The position numbers were made by a program, and so were the translations under genes. Positions 48,803 through 59,219 of a stretch of 64,000 bases of DNA are shown piece after piece. The first letter of the stretch is position 1, and every line of letters begins with the position of its first letter. The notes under the pieces are model-generated. The model was given only the letters and a program-made list of their open reading frames with translations. It did not search any database and had not been told where the DNA came from. This DNA comes from Nectonema munidae (lineage: Eukaryota > Nematomorpha > Nectonematoida > Nectonematidae): assembly GCA_030549495.1 (NCBI GenBank), contig JAUIRK010000923.1, positions 434,001 to 498,000 on the forward strand. The letters run 5' to 3'.

Positions 48803-48804
48803 TA

Positions 48805-50014
48805 TATATATATAAGACTGGTCCTCAAAGTGTTTAAACTTTAAAGGTAATTCGTATTAAATTGAAATTCTAATATATTTCTATTTGCAAAAATAACTTT
48901 GAAATAAAAACTGCAAACAAACAATAAAAGATCGATACTTTATTTTAAGAATTAAAATATCTCTACTGGCTCATTGCCCCGCTCCTGAATATGCCAGTAT
49001 ATATAAAGTAGAGGATTTTCAGTCCTTGGGACCTGTTGTGACACTGGTCCTCAAATGTAGTAACAATTGTTTCCGATTAGAGATGCACAGATTCCCAAAA
49101 TTTTGCCTTATCCAATGCCGATTTTTTACTTTTACTTGCAAGTGTTTGTCTTACAAGCGTCTTTATAAAATACAATGAAAGATGAGTAAAGCTAAATTTG
49201 CGAAAAATATTCTAAAATCCAATTTAATAAACTCTTTAAAAAAAGGTCAATATTTAATTTTAATATAAAAGCGATCAAACAAAAAATTCAAGTAAAAATA
49301 TAAATATTGAAAAGCAATTACTGAAAATATAAACCTATCAAAAAACCTGTTTTATGAAAAACGTTCATGTAAAAAAAGTTTACATGTTTGTTAAAGTGTA
49401 ATTTGGATTTGTATTTTTAGTAGGAAAAAAATGTATGGAAGGCCTGTTTTTTTTTAGTTTCACACATTAGGCGTTTTATTTTAAACAGTTTGCGTCGTTC
49501 GTGTTATAGTTTTTTAGTTTGTAGGTTGTTTGATGCGCCATCCATACATTAGCCACCTATGCTGGTTTACAGGCAACTGCGCGTTGCCCGGCTTTTTTTT
49601 AAATTAAAATTCCTATATAAAGAGCAAGTATTATTTTAGTACACAAGGTGGAATAAAGAAAATTATCCTCAGGACCCTCTTACTACTATCGTATGACCTA
49701 ATTCTAACAAAAAACTTTATTATTTGTGAAAAGAACAAAAAAATTATTCATGACTATTTAAAAAAATACAACAGTTAGAGACTTCTATAATACTAAGAAT
49801 AAAATATACATTCAAATTTTAATAAAATAAAATTTATTTATTTAAAAAATATTACTAGGAATTGTTTATTTAAAAAAAATTGCACTTATCTGGTGGGAAT
49901 TCTATTTTTTCAGCATCGAAATCTTATCTGGAAAATTTTTGGAATGGGTGCATTCAATAGTTAGTTAGTGGTCTCAATGAACTAACGCGTTATTTTATTT
50001 CCCTTTTGTTTGTT
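48805..50014. other. AT-rich intergenic stretch, one possible hAT-type end
   Basis: TAGAGATGCACAGATTCC at 49079 resembles the ends of some hAT MITEs (TAGAGATGCACCGAT type), and a GC-richer AACTGCGCGTTGCCCGGC lies near 49577. Neither could be extended into an element. No gene seen. Confidence 0.35.
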
Positions 50015-50032
50015 GGGGGGGGGGGGGGGGGG
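50015..50032. repeat. G homopolymer, 18 bases
   Basis: Run of 18 G on the plus strand. Lies at the start of a short unrecognised open frame that I reject. Confidence 0.9.
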
Positions 50033-50460
50033 CTCCTTTTTCCTAAATTGTTAAATATTTTTACTAAATTTTCGCGTGAGCCTTCTTTTGGTGTCATTTT
50101 GTTCGTGAAAATCATTCAAACAATGCCCAAAATATTTTATAGTTCCATATTTTTTGGCTATATATTTATCCATATATATTGTCTTAACTTATTAGCTTTC
50201 AGAAGTGACTTAACGCCAAGGATTTTTCTGAATATTTTTAAATAAACTTATCCATACACAGTAGATGGAAAATGCTCAATTTGATTCTGAAATATTTTTG
50301 TCACTCTAAATTTGAATTGCGGTTACTGTTTACTTCTTGATAATTTATGGCCAGATATTTTTTTTTATTATCAATTTTGAACTGTTTTCGCCCAAATTCG
50401 CAAATCCATGAAGACTTACTCAGCTGTATTTATATATTTGCAACATACATTCTTGTAAAA

Positions 50461-51000
50461 TTATTCGAAAGTGTCTTTTTTGATTTTACTTTTCTGAATA
50501 AGCTTTGAAGTCTTGTTTCTAATAAATGCGCGTAATATTATGTGTGATTGTCAGGTTCTGTAGACGTGTTTACCTGATAATTTTCAATTTGATCACTTCA
50601 TCTAGCATGAAAGAAAGTGTTGTCTCTAAAATAAAAGTTTTTAAAAAATGTTTTATAAATATTGAAGCAAACCTTACTTAATTTCTGTTTTGCAAAATTT
50701 TTGATTTTTGAGAATGCCAGCCCAATTGGATTCAGCATGCAACTATAAGGAGACAAAAACTTCAAAATTTGTCCATCTGAAGTTATTAAGTTTTCGATAG
50801 TTTGAGTTTTGTGGATCTTTGCGTCCACAATTAGCTATCAGTTTTTTAGGCTACTTATTTTAGATAACACTTCGATTAAAAATTCTTTCAACACGTCTAC
50901 AGAACCTGACATCACATAATATTACCCGCATTTATTAAGAAACAAGGCTTCAAAGCTTATTCAGAAAAGTAAAATCAAAAAAGTCACTTTAGAATTTAAA
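50461..51000 (-). mobile_element. Tc1/mariner (IS630-type) transposon derivative with long TIRs
   Basis: Inverted repeats of about 105 bp: AAGCTTTGAAGTCTTGTTTC...GGTTCTGTAGACGTGTT on the left (to about 50573) and the complement from about 50889. Between them the minus strand reads KIHKTQTIENLITSDGQILK, then FLSPYSCMLNPIGLAFSKIK, matching the second half of the DDE domain (HxxxxxxxxxxxG...LPPYSPxLNPIE...W..IK). The first half is deleted. The right terminus runs into a 21-bp tandem array. Confidence 0.75.
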
Positions 51001-51104
51001 AAAGACACTTTAGAATTTAAAAGGGACACTTTAGAATTTTAAAAAGACACTTTAGAATTTAAAAAAGACACTTTAGAATTTAAAAAAGACCGTTTAGAAC
51101 TAAA
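50977..51104. repeat. 21-bp tandem repeat, about six units
   Basis: Units of AAAAAGACACTTTAGAATTTA with few changes. The unit corresponds to the outermost part of the adjacent transposon TIR (GAAAGTGTCTTTTTTGATTTT at the left end, in reverse), so the array looks like an expansion of the terminal sequence. Confidence 0.8.
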
Positions 51105-51658
51105 AATGGTATATTTAGACAAAACGACACTACATTTACTTTTATATATTTAAACCCAATCGATAAAATAATTTTCTTTCTTGATATAATAATGATTTTA
51201 TCCATCTCATAAATAGGGATGTGACCAAATTTCTACTCAAAGCGACCGGAGGTCTGTGATATTTTTTACCTCATTATAAATTATAATGATAAGTCTAACT
51301 GTTTGGAAATTTTTAGATCACTTTTTTAGTGAATTGATGATTGAAATTTCCATCTTCACTGTCAAGATGTTTTATGTTGATCTCAATATCAGATTATTAC
51401 ACCATTTCCTCGAACTAGTTCATTGGAAAACATGGATATATCTTCCATTGAGGCAAGTAACATATACTTGTTTCTTAAAACAATATATCTCCTCAAAGGA
51501 CTACTACATTGACAATATAAAAGCGAGGCATATTACACATTTTATAAAACAAGATACTATTTCCCTTTTCTTAAGATTACACGTTCTCATTTCAATGTGC
51601 CTTCAGTACTTCAGTGTGCTTTCCTTACTTCTCTCATACTCAAATATTTGCACTATAA

Positions 51659-52021
51659 CGGTGGTTCTTAGCCAAAGGGGCAGGGGAGGCGTGAGTCCTT
51701 GATGAAATGAAAAATTTTCTGAAACGTCAGAATTTTATGAAACAAATGCATATATACTTATTTACAATCTACTTGACCATTTTCGGTATTGAATAACTTG
51801 ATGTATTTTTTTTAATTTTGAGTTGTAATGTCAAATAAATAATTTTAATATTTATCACTAATGATTACTAAAAATTTACATCAGTATCTCACAAATTTAT
51901 ATTTATCGTTAATAAAAAGAATATATATTAAAAATGTTTATTTTTCTTCAAAATTTAGGGCGCAATTAAAGGTGTAGATGCACGGGGGCGTGGAGAGAAA
52001 GGTTTGCTCTTAAGCCTTTGT
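51659..52021. mobile_element. hAT-type MITE, 363 bp
   Basis: Starts CGGTGGTTCTTAGCC and ends in TTAAGCCTTTGT, framed by ACTATAA on both sides (51652-51658, 52022-52028; seven of an expected eight bases). The left end is a variant of the CAGTGGTTCTCAACC hAT terminus. No transposase. Confidence 0.55.
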
Positions 52022-52079
52022 ACTATAATAAGAACGCTTGCGAAAAAAGCTTGACAAATGATTTTTTGGAAAAAAAATT

Positions 52080-53530
52080 ATAAAAATTCAATTGACACTT
52101 TCACTCATTTTTACACTGTAATGTCCAAAAAGGAGTACAGAAATGAAATATATGGGCGATATTATATTAAAAAATTATTTTAAATTTGAAGAATATTTTT
52201 AGTGAGATTTTATCCTAAATCAAAATTTTAATAGTGATTTTCAATCAAAAACGAGTTTTTTAATAGAAAATTGATTTTTCAGAATTTGAATTTTTCCTAA
52301 ATGTCAAACTTGATTGATAATTTCACACATTCCTGAATCTTAATTGCGAAAACTAAGTCCTGAAATGAACTGAACATGGTAATAAAAAAATAAAAATATA
52401 TATTATTTAAAATATAAAAGTATCTTAATGAGATAATTTTCAGGCAAACATCACTAATTCTATTTACACTTTGACACATTTTTTTACAATAATGGCCAAC
52501 ACCCAAAACTTAGCCAGCATGGTTAATTTAGTTTATAAAATATTTTTCTTAAAATGTGAATAAATGTTTTTGAAGAAAATTTTCAGGCAAAACTAACAAA
52601 TTTGGAATTTAACTCGTCTACAGCCAACTTTAAAAAAATATGATCTGTGTTTATAAAGTCTTTTTAATACAAATTTTCTACTTTACATTAGATACTGGGT
52701 GATTATTCTAGTCATTAAAGGTTAATTGACATTTTCACATCCTAATTAAGAAAAATTAGTCAAAAAATGAAATCCGCATGGTAATAAATGATGCTTTAGA
52801 AAATAATTTTTAGTAGTCAACCACAAATATGAAGGCCAGTTTTACGCTTTAAATGCAAAACTTTAGTCTAAGAATAGAATCAGCTTATTTGATTTATTCA
52901 AAAAAATATATTTTATTTAAAATGTGGATGAATGTTTTTGGAGACATCACATTTGATTGCCACTTTTAGACACTTCTAAATCCTAATTTTTAAAACTAAG
53001 CTGAGAAATGAAATCAGCATGGCCGTTTTTGTATAAAAAATAAACTTTGGTTAAAATTTAATTAATAAACTTGGAGAAAATTTTCAAATGTTTGACACTT
53101 TTAGACATTTTGACAACTTAATTGCGAAAAACGAATCCGGGATTTAAATCCTTAGGGTGGATTTAGTATAATAATATGTATATTCTTGGACAACAATTTT
53201 AGGCCTAAAGCGCAAATTTGATTGATACTTTAATAATTTTTCACACGCTAATTACGATAGTTGAGTACAGAAATAAAATCAGCATGATTGATTTTATATT
53301 TAATTAAAAAATTTTAATGATATTCTTAGAGAAAAATTTCTGAATGCAAAATCCATTCATACTTTCGGACATTTTGACACAATAATTACCAAAACTGAGT
53401 CGAGAAATGAAATCAACATGGTCGATTTGGTATAAAATATTAATTTTACTTAAAATTTCAATGAATGTTTTGGTAGGAATTTTATCCCCAATCTTCAAAA
53501 AAAATTTGATTGACATTTGCTACAAATTTA
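52080..53530. repeat. Degenerate satellite array, unit about 133-145 bp
   Basis: Recurring block of the form GAGTNNAGAAATGAAATCAGCATGGTCGATTT, seen near 52375, 52518, 52777, 52883, 53018, 53283 and 53417. It is the reverse complement of the block in the 59.2-60.6 kb array, so both arrays are one family in opposite orientation. More diverged than that array. A decayed MITE (52612-52725) interrupts one unit. Confidence 0.7.
52612..52725. mobile_element. Decayed piggyBac MITE, subfamily B, inside the satellite
   Basis: TTTATAAAGTCTTTTTAATACAAAT, CTTTACATTAGATACTG and GTCATTAAAGGTTAA follow subfamily B. Its length explains why the surrounding satellite unit is about 114 bp too long. Confidence 0.55.
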
Positions 53531-53809
53531 CGATTGTTTATTGGAAAAATATGTATACATATAAGTGTTATGTGTTCCAATATATATGTGATTATAAATT
53601 TTCAAGAGTGTATCTAATGTAAACTCTAAGTTATAAGGTATAGCATGACATAACATAATTTATTAAGCGAAAATAAAAGCTAAGTATACGCTTGTGAGGA
53701 TCGCATCGTGTGAAAAGAATGAAAATGTGAATTAATCCACGGTTAGTCCTATGATTAATAGTACAAAAGTAAGGAGTTCAATTGATCAAAGGTAAAAATC
53801 ATGTCTTTC

Positions 53810-55753
53810 CAATAAAAATCAAGGCGGTATTTGAAGATTTGCAAAGATTATTCCATTCGTTTATAATTCTATTCGAAAAGGAGGCCTTGAGAAAAACGTT
53901 TTGTGCATCTCGTTTTCATACATTTTTTTCCATGGTTTCTTGAATTTCTCAGAAAAAAAGCAGGTAAACAGTAGAGGGAGCATTTGTTAATTATATCGAA
54001 TAATTACATTTGTACCTGTATGTCAAAGATGGGGAAGGATAATTTATGTAGTATTTCCTTATAATCTAATTTTTCAAGTAATAAATCTCTACACCATTTC
54101 TAAATATTTCATATCTTTTGTACGCGTTGGATGGGATACCACGTTACCATATTCAAGGCGTGGTCGTATCAGGGCTTTATATAATGGTAGTGCTATTCCA
54201 GCATCGAATACAGTGAAGTGTCTGAAGACTTGAAAAAATATTGAATATACCTTTGAAATAGTTTTTGAAAAATTATGTTCAAAACGCAAAGTTTTGTCGA
54301 TGCTAAAAAGCTACGTAAGTGACATTATTCATTGAGCCAATTTGAAGGTGGCTACATTGAGAGAAGTTGATATCCATACTCCAAGTGTTGCACCATTCGT
54401 ACAGAGCAAAGAGATCACTTTGTAAAGTCTTTTGATATGTGTTGGTCGAAGCACAGATCGTTTGCAAGTAGTTTCAAACGAGAATCAATGTTGGAGGGCA
54501 AGTCGTTTATGTATAAATTAAATAACAAAGGTCTAAGTAGCACACTACCTTGGATAACACCTCTTGTTACATCGATTAGACTTGATAGCTGTCCATTGAC
54601 AGAGATTTGTTGTGTTCTATTCTTTAAAAAAGATTCAATCCATATTAAAATTTTTGTATTTATGCCATACACTTCTAGTTTTTTTGAGTATAGTGGGGTA
54701 CTTTATCAAAAGCTTTACTAAAATCAAAGTAAAGAACATAAACCTTTAAACTCTTTTCTAATATAGTGGCAATATCGTTATGAAATTCTAACAGTTGGGT
54801 AAATTTTTCCTTATAGAAGCCATGTTGTTCACTTGTGGTGAGGTTGTTATGTTCTAGGTACGAAGGAATATTTTCTTAACTGATTGATTCAAGGACTTTA
54901 GATAAGACGTCAAACTTATTGGTCTGTAGTTAGAAATAAGTTTAGGTTCTGAATATTGCTTTTTTTCGTGACATCGGAAGGATTTTTTCACTGATAGAAA
55001 GATTAAAAAGCTTTGTTATAGACGGAGTTAAAATATCACTCAATTTCTTTAATATATATGGATGTAAGTTTTCAATACCTGGAGACTTGTTTACATCTAG
55101 GGAGCTGAGTTTGTCATAGACAATTTCTTCGTTAATTACTAAATCATTCATTGTAAAAGAACTCACTTCTAAGTTCTTTTTAAGCATTGAAAAAGGCTCA
55201 CTTCTAATGCTTGAAAAGACGATTGAAAAATAATGGTTAAAAATTTCAGCTTTTTCGCCATTAGTTTCTAGTCTGTTAAAGATATGTTAAAAGACTCCAG
55301 AATCTAGAGAGTCTAGTAGCTCCAGAATCTCTTATGTCTGTCCTTTATGTTAAGTGAAATGTCTTTTTCAAAGGACCTTTGTGCTTTCCTTGTCTCAAGC
55401 CTTAATGCATTTGAGGTTCTCCTGAATTCACACCATAAAATAGGATCTCTTTACCTTTTATATAGAATCCACTTCTTTTTATATAAATATAGAGTAACGT
55501 GATTCAGGTATAGGCTGCGTTTCTTCCTGTGTTTCGCGAAGGGTATGTTTGTGCAATTGTTTGATTCAGAATATCCATAAAGAATATATAGCAATCCACA
55601 AAACTATTATTATTGTTAGAATCCAATCAAAGGGATGATAAATCTCTTTTCATATTAACGTAGTTGCCTTTACGTACGTTGAGTTTCTTTGCAACGGAAG
55701 AAATGATTTCAGTATTGGAGGTAATTTCAAACGTTAGTGGGTAATGGTCCCTA
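53810..55753 (-). mobile_element. LINE ORF2 relic (endonuclease end to reverse transcriptase)
   Basis: Minus strand, 5' to 3'. SLTSRDHYPLTFEI (end of the APE endonuclease) is followed by a linker with FRRTSNALRLETRKAQRSFE. The reverse transcriptase follows: LSSLDVNKSPGIENLHPYIL (domain 1), YFDFSKAFDKVPH (domain A), GVIQGSVLLRPLLFNLYIND (domain B), LANDLCF (the YADD box changed to LAND) and YKALIRPRLEYGNVV (thumb). It ends with a C-terminal piece to about 53.8 kb. Several stops and frameshifts make it inactive. Clade is likely CR1/Jockey-like but undecided. Confidence 0.8.
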
Positions 55754-56880
55754 CTAGTGAGGGATCCAGAAATTTTTGGTAAGGGGATATCTCCGTAAAA
55801 AGTCAGTCAAAAAATTCAAAAAGTTATTAAATTTATTCAACAATATAATATATAATAGTTTTATATTCCAAATTTTTCCTCTTCTTTTTTGTTTGGCAAA
55901 TCTATCTATAACTTTTTCAACGTTGGTATTTATTTCAGGATGGAGGTACATGAGAGCGAGACCAGTTAATCTGTCATCATTCATTCGATTACGTAAATAA
56001 TTCTTCAATATTCTCATTGAACTGAAAGCTCTCTCAGCTTAACGTGTAGTGATTGGAACCGTGCAAAAAATTGTCAACAAATATATTTCCTTCTTTCAGG
56101 AATTATATCAAGGGTTTCGAGAGGATTCGTTAGTTTGTTCTCAAGCTTTTTGCAAAAATCTTTCCATTCTAAAAATTGCATTCTTATATCATCAGCTTCA
56201 GCATTTCTGACAATATTGGGGTACATTTTGATTGAATTATGCATATCTTCCCATTTATAATTTAACGCTTCTGAAGGTATAAGTATTGCCATTTTGTTTT
56301 ATGTGAAGTGAATTTTTGCTCAAACATTTGAATTATGGCGTTCAAGTATGGAAACCAAATTGATCGTTTGAAATATTCGCTTGTAGGTTCAGTTGGAACA
56401 TTGCTACGATTCATTTTGCGTGAAGCAAGTCTTGGCATACTAATTTGAATTTGGACCATTTCAGCCATATTTTAATTCGATATTTTCAAGACAACTTATT
56501 AAATCTGAATTTACTGTTTGAAGAGCTTTCGAAAGATGATGAGTCAAACTCATAACTTTTTTAACACAAGACAAGAAAACAATAAAAATAGGATCCATTA
56601 AACATCTTAATAAAGAATTACCTTATCAGCTGTTTTTCTCTCCGTTGATTCCATGAGTTTTTCTAATGTAGCAACAATTGGAGCGTAATTCGTTTGAAAA
56701 ATCATAATCGAATCATGCCGTGCAACAAATCTTGTTTGGCAAAACGGTTTAAGCTCAAAATTTTCACTTCCTGCCTCCTTCAAAAACATTTTCATAACAC
56801 TTCTACGCTTCACGGAATCATTTATGAATTAGAAGCCCAAAATTCTAAAAACATCTTTTTGAGGAATTTATTCCTTTGAA
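55754..56880 (-). mobile_element. hAT transposase relic of the ZMYM1-like/DUF4371 type
   Basis: Minus strand: ELKPFCQTRFVARHDSIMIF (the CxTRWxxRxD block), APIVATLEKLMEST, LASRKMNRSNVPTEPTSEYF and KRSIWFPYLNAIIQMFEQKF. It ends with ILKNYLRNRMNDDRLTGLAL and YLHPEINTNVEKVIDRFA, the hAT C-terminal dimerisation region. Several interruptions. Its lower-coordinate end (GAGGGATCCAGAAATTTTTGG, hAT-like in style) abuts the LINE endonuclease coding region exactly, suggesting insertion into the LINE. Confidence 0.78.
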
Positions 56881-57275
56881 TTTATTCTTTTGATTTTTAA
56901 AAATTGATGATATACCTTAGTGCATGCGAACACACTCCATAGATTGCTTTGCGAGGAGAATAAATTAAAATATATTACAGAGGTTTAAAAAGATTGTAAA
57001 ACACAAAAACAGTTTTGACTAATAGCGACAAGGCTAGAGTTGCCAGATATCCCGATTTTGGTGCGGCTTAACAACGGAATCCCGGATGATTAAGATCCCC
57101 GTTTTTCAATCTTTAATTTCATATGTCAAAAAAGGAATTTTGAAAAATTTGGCCTCAAATGGGATTGTTTTTCCCTTTTTTTTAGTATAAAAACTTATCT
57201 TTTACTTTCAAAGTGTTTTTCATATTAATTATCATTTTTTATTCTTCTTAACAAATAATAATTTCTTCATTTTAG

Positions 57276-57934
57276 AAATGAATATAAGCAGTTTCAACTT
57301 TTTTTGGAATCCAGCTAAGCTGTTTTCTTATTTGCCTTTTCGCTTTTTCTCTGCTCATCAAGGATGGATTGCTCTTCATAGAAAAACGAGTCTAACTTCT
57401 GAAAAGAAAATTCCTTGGAGATGTGATCCAAATTCTAATGTAAGAGCATTGAAAAAAGGAAATACTTATTACCCGGAAAGAAGATTGCAGAATTATCCCA
57501 TAGATTATAGATCAAACTACAAAATCAAATATTTTAATAGCCCGATTATGCCGAAAATCCGTGATTCTTTTAAAAAGAAATTGTACAATAAAGGCCCTAC
57601 GAATTTGTCCTCTGTGGATGCTCCTCTGGTGGGAAATCACTTCGGACAAAATGACTTTATTGATATTCTCGGTGATGGAGTAATCAAACCCAAAAACCTA
57701 ATCAATCACGGCCCCGTATGGATTAGAGGGGTCAATCGCTCCAAAAATGAACTACAATGGCTTATCATTAAGAAGAAATACCTTGGGCATTACTACGAAC
57801 GTGAATGTCCCCTCAAGCTACATCAAATGGATCGAAGAATTTGGTACTTGTATAAGACGTACAATAAAAAGCGTGGAAATCGTGTTTGCATCATGAGAAA
57901 GTATCACCCTGGAATGAGTATGGTTAATAAATGA
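57276..57934 (+). CDS. mRpL51: Mitochondrial large-subunit ribosomal protein mL51
   Basis: Component of the mitoribosome large subunit, encoded in the nucleus. ATG at 57278 opens 218 codons in one exon. The N-terminus (NPAKLFSYLPFRFFSAHQGW, Phe/Arg-rich, no acidic residues in the first 40) suits a matrix targeting signal. The family core is residues 119-200: GNHFGQNDFIDILGDG, GPVWIRGVNRSKNELQWLI and MDRRIWYLYKTYNKKRG, closely following insect and human mL51 (FG..D.IDILG, P.WLRG...NE.Q, RI.YLYK..N+). Human mL51 is about 130 aa and insect about 175; this one has a longer N-terminal region and a C-terminal extension. A pyrimidine-rich tract ends in AG only two bases before the ATG, so either a 5' UTR intron or leader trans-splicing precedes it. 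An AATAAA overlaps the stop codon. Confidence 0.92.
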
Positions 57935-58098
57935 GTCTGTATTGTCGTTTATTTTAATCAACTTTTTTATTCCCTCACTTCATTTGGATCGGTACTATCC
58001 CCAAAATAACTTCTTGTTATATTCTTTATAAAAAAAATGTTTACATAAGAAAACAGTTGTTATTACTCTCATTTCAAATTTTAAAAAATTCTAGTAGT

Positions 58099-58277
58099 TG
58101 GTTGGTTGGTTGGCATGTATCAAAGCACTTTCAGCCGTAAGGCTATATGCTCGCATTATGCTAAGATGGTTAATCAGTTTTTGTGAATTTGTTTTTAGAG
58201 TTGGCAGCCCTGGGGTTCGAACCCCTGACCTTCAACTTTTAAGCTGAGAGGTACATCCTAACAACCATTGAGGCTCT
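58099..58277 (-). repeat. tRNA-derived SINE with CCAA tail and 13-bp target duplications
   Basis: Exact direct repeats AAATTCTAGTAGT (58086-58098, 58278-58290) frame 179 bp. On the minus strand it starts GAGCCTCAATGGTTGTTAGG (A-box region), has the B-box GGGGTTCGAACCCC, then a body ending GATACATGCCAACCAACCAACC. A second SINE family, distinct from the one at 1928. Intact duplications suggest a recent insertion. Confidence 0.82.
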
Positions 58278-58283
58278 AAATTC

Positions 58284-58400
58284 TAGTAGTGTCACACCAG
58301 TGTGCAAATAAATGAAATCTCCTGCTTTAAATAGATAATCATCCATTTTTAAATATATAAAATTGCATTGAAAAAGAAAGCAAGCGATAAATTTTGGAAG
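58284..58400. mobile_element. Decayed piggyBac MITE, subfamily C
   Basis: GTCACACCAGTGTGCAAATAAATGAAAT and TATAAAATTGCATTGAAAAAG parallel the interior of 24135-24259. Ends are lost. Next to the SINE. Confidence 0.45.
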
Positions 58401-59219
58401 AGCAATGCCTGAAAGCAGAGATGCGGGAGCGCTCAGAAAATGCGTTCACTCCCTCAAAATAGATGTGCTACCGCTTCAGTTTCCAAACTCTCAAAACTAA
58501 TAAAATTAAGCTAATATTTGCTTTTCGTTAAAAATAATATGAATTTTGTTTGTAACTAATACTCAATTTGATTTATTTTTCATTGAAAACGATAACAAGT
58601 GGAAAGTATAAAAAAATTTCTTTTGTTAATAATATAAAAAAGCTTTGTACACTTCGGTTTTTTCATTGAGGTCTTCATCAAAAGACTTCAGGTATTTTTT
58701 GAAATTCGAAATTGGTTCTGCGTTTAGAGCTTAGCTTTCACTTAGAAGCAGAGGAACTATTGTTATGAACTACTGATAAACTTTCAGAACCAACTAAAGA
58801 TCTAATTTGCTCATTTATTTTTTATATTGGATTTTGGATAAAAGAACTCTGGAGCGAGCATTAACCCAAATTGCAACCAAAAGAAGATTATTTTCCAATA
58901 CTTTTTCTTCTCTTTTTTTAAACTTTTCACAAATTCTTGAGACACACAAACTTCTACTTCTTCAATAAAAATTTAATTTTAGAAAGTTGGATGAATCGTA
59001 TCCTCTTAAATTTCTTGACGTCTCGTAAAATCGCTAGCTGCATCTTTCAATCCTTTCATGTCCAAAACTCAAGCAAATCAAAAATTTAATTTTTTCCAGC
59101 AAAATTTTGACATTATCTGCAGTTAACCCTATAACTTAGGGTCTATATTATACACTACCTTAAAAATTTTATAATTATATACAGTTTTGAACGCATAAAA
59201 CTTTATATATTCATGGCTA

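Noticed and set aside
51286-51702. 138-codon open frame starting with a true ATG
   Set aside because: Hydrophobic AT-driven composition, no recognisable family, and its end runs into a hAT-type MITE terminus.
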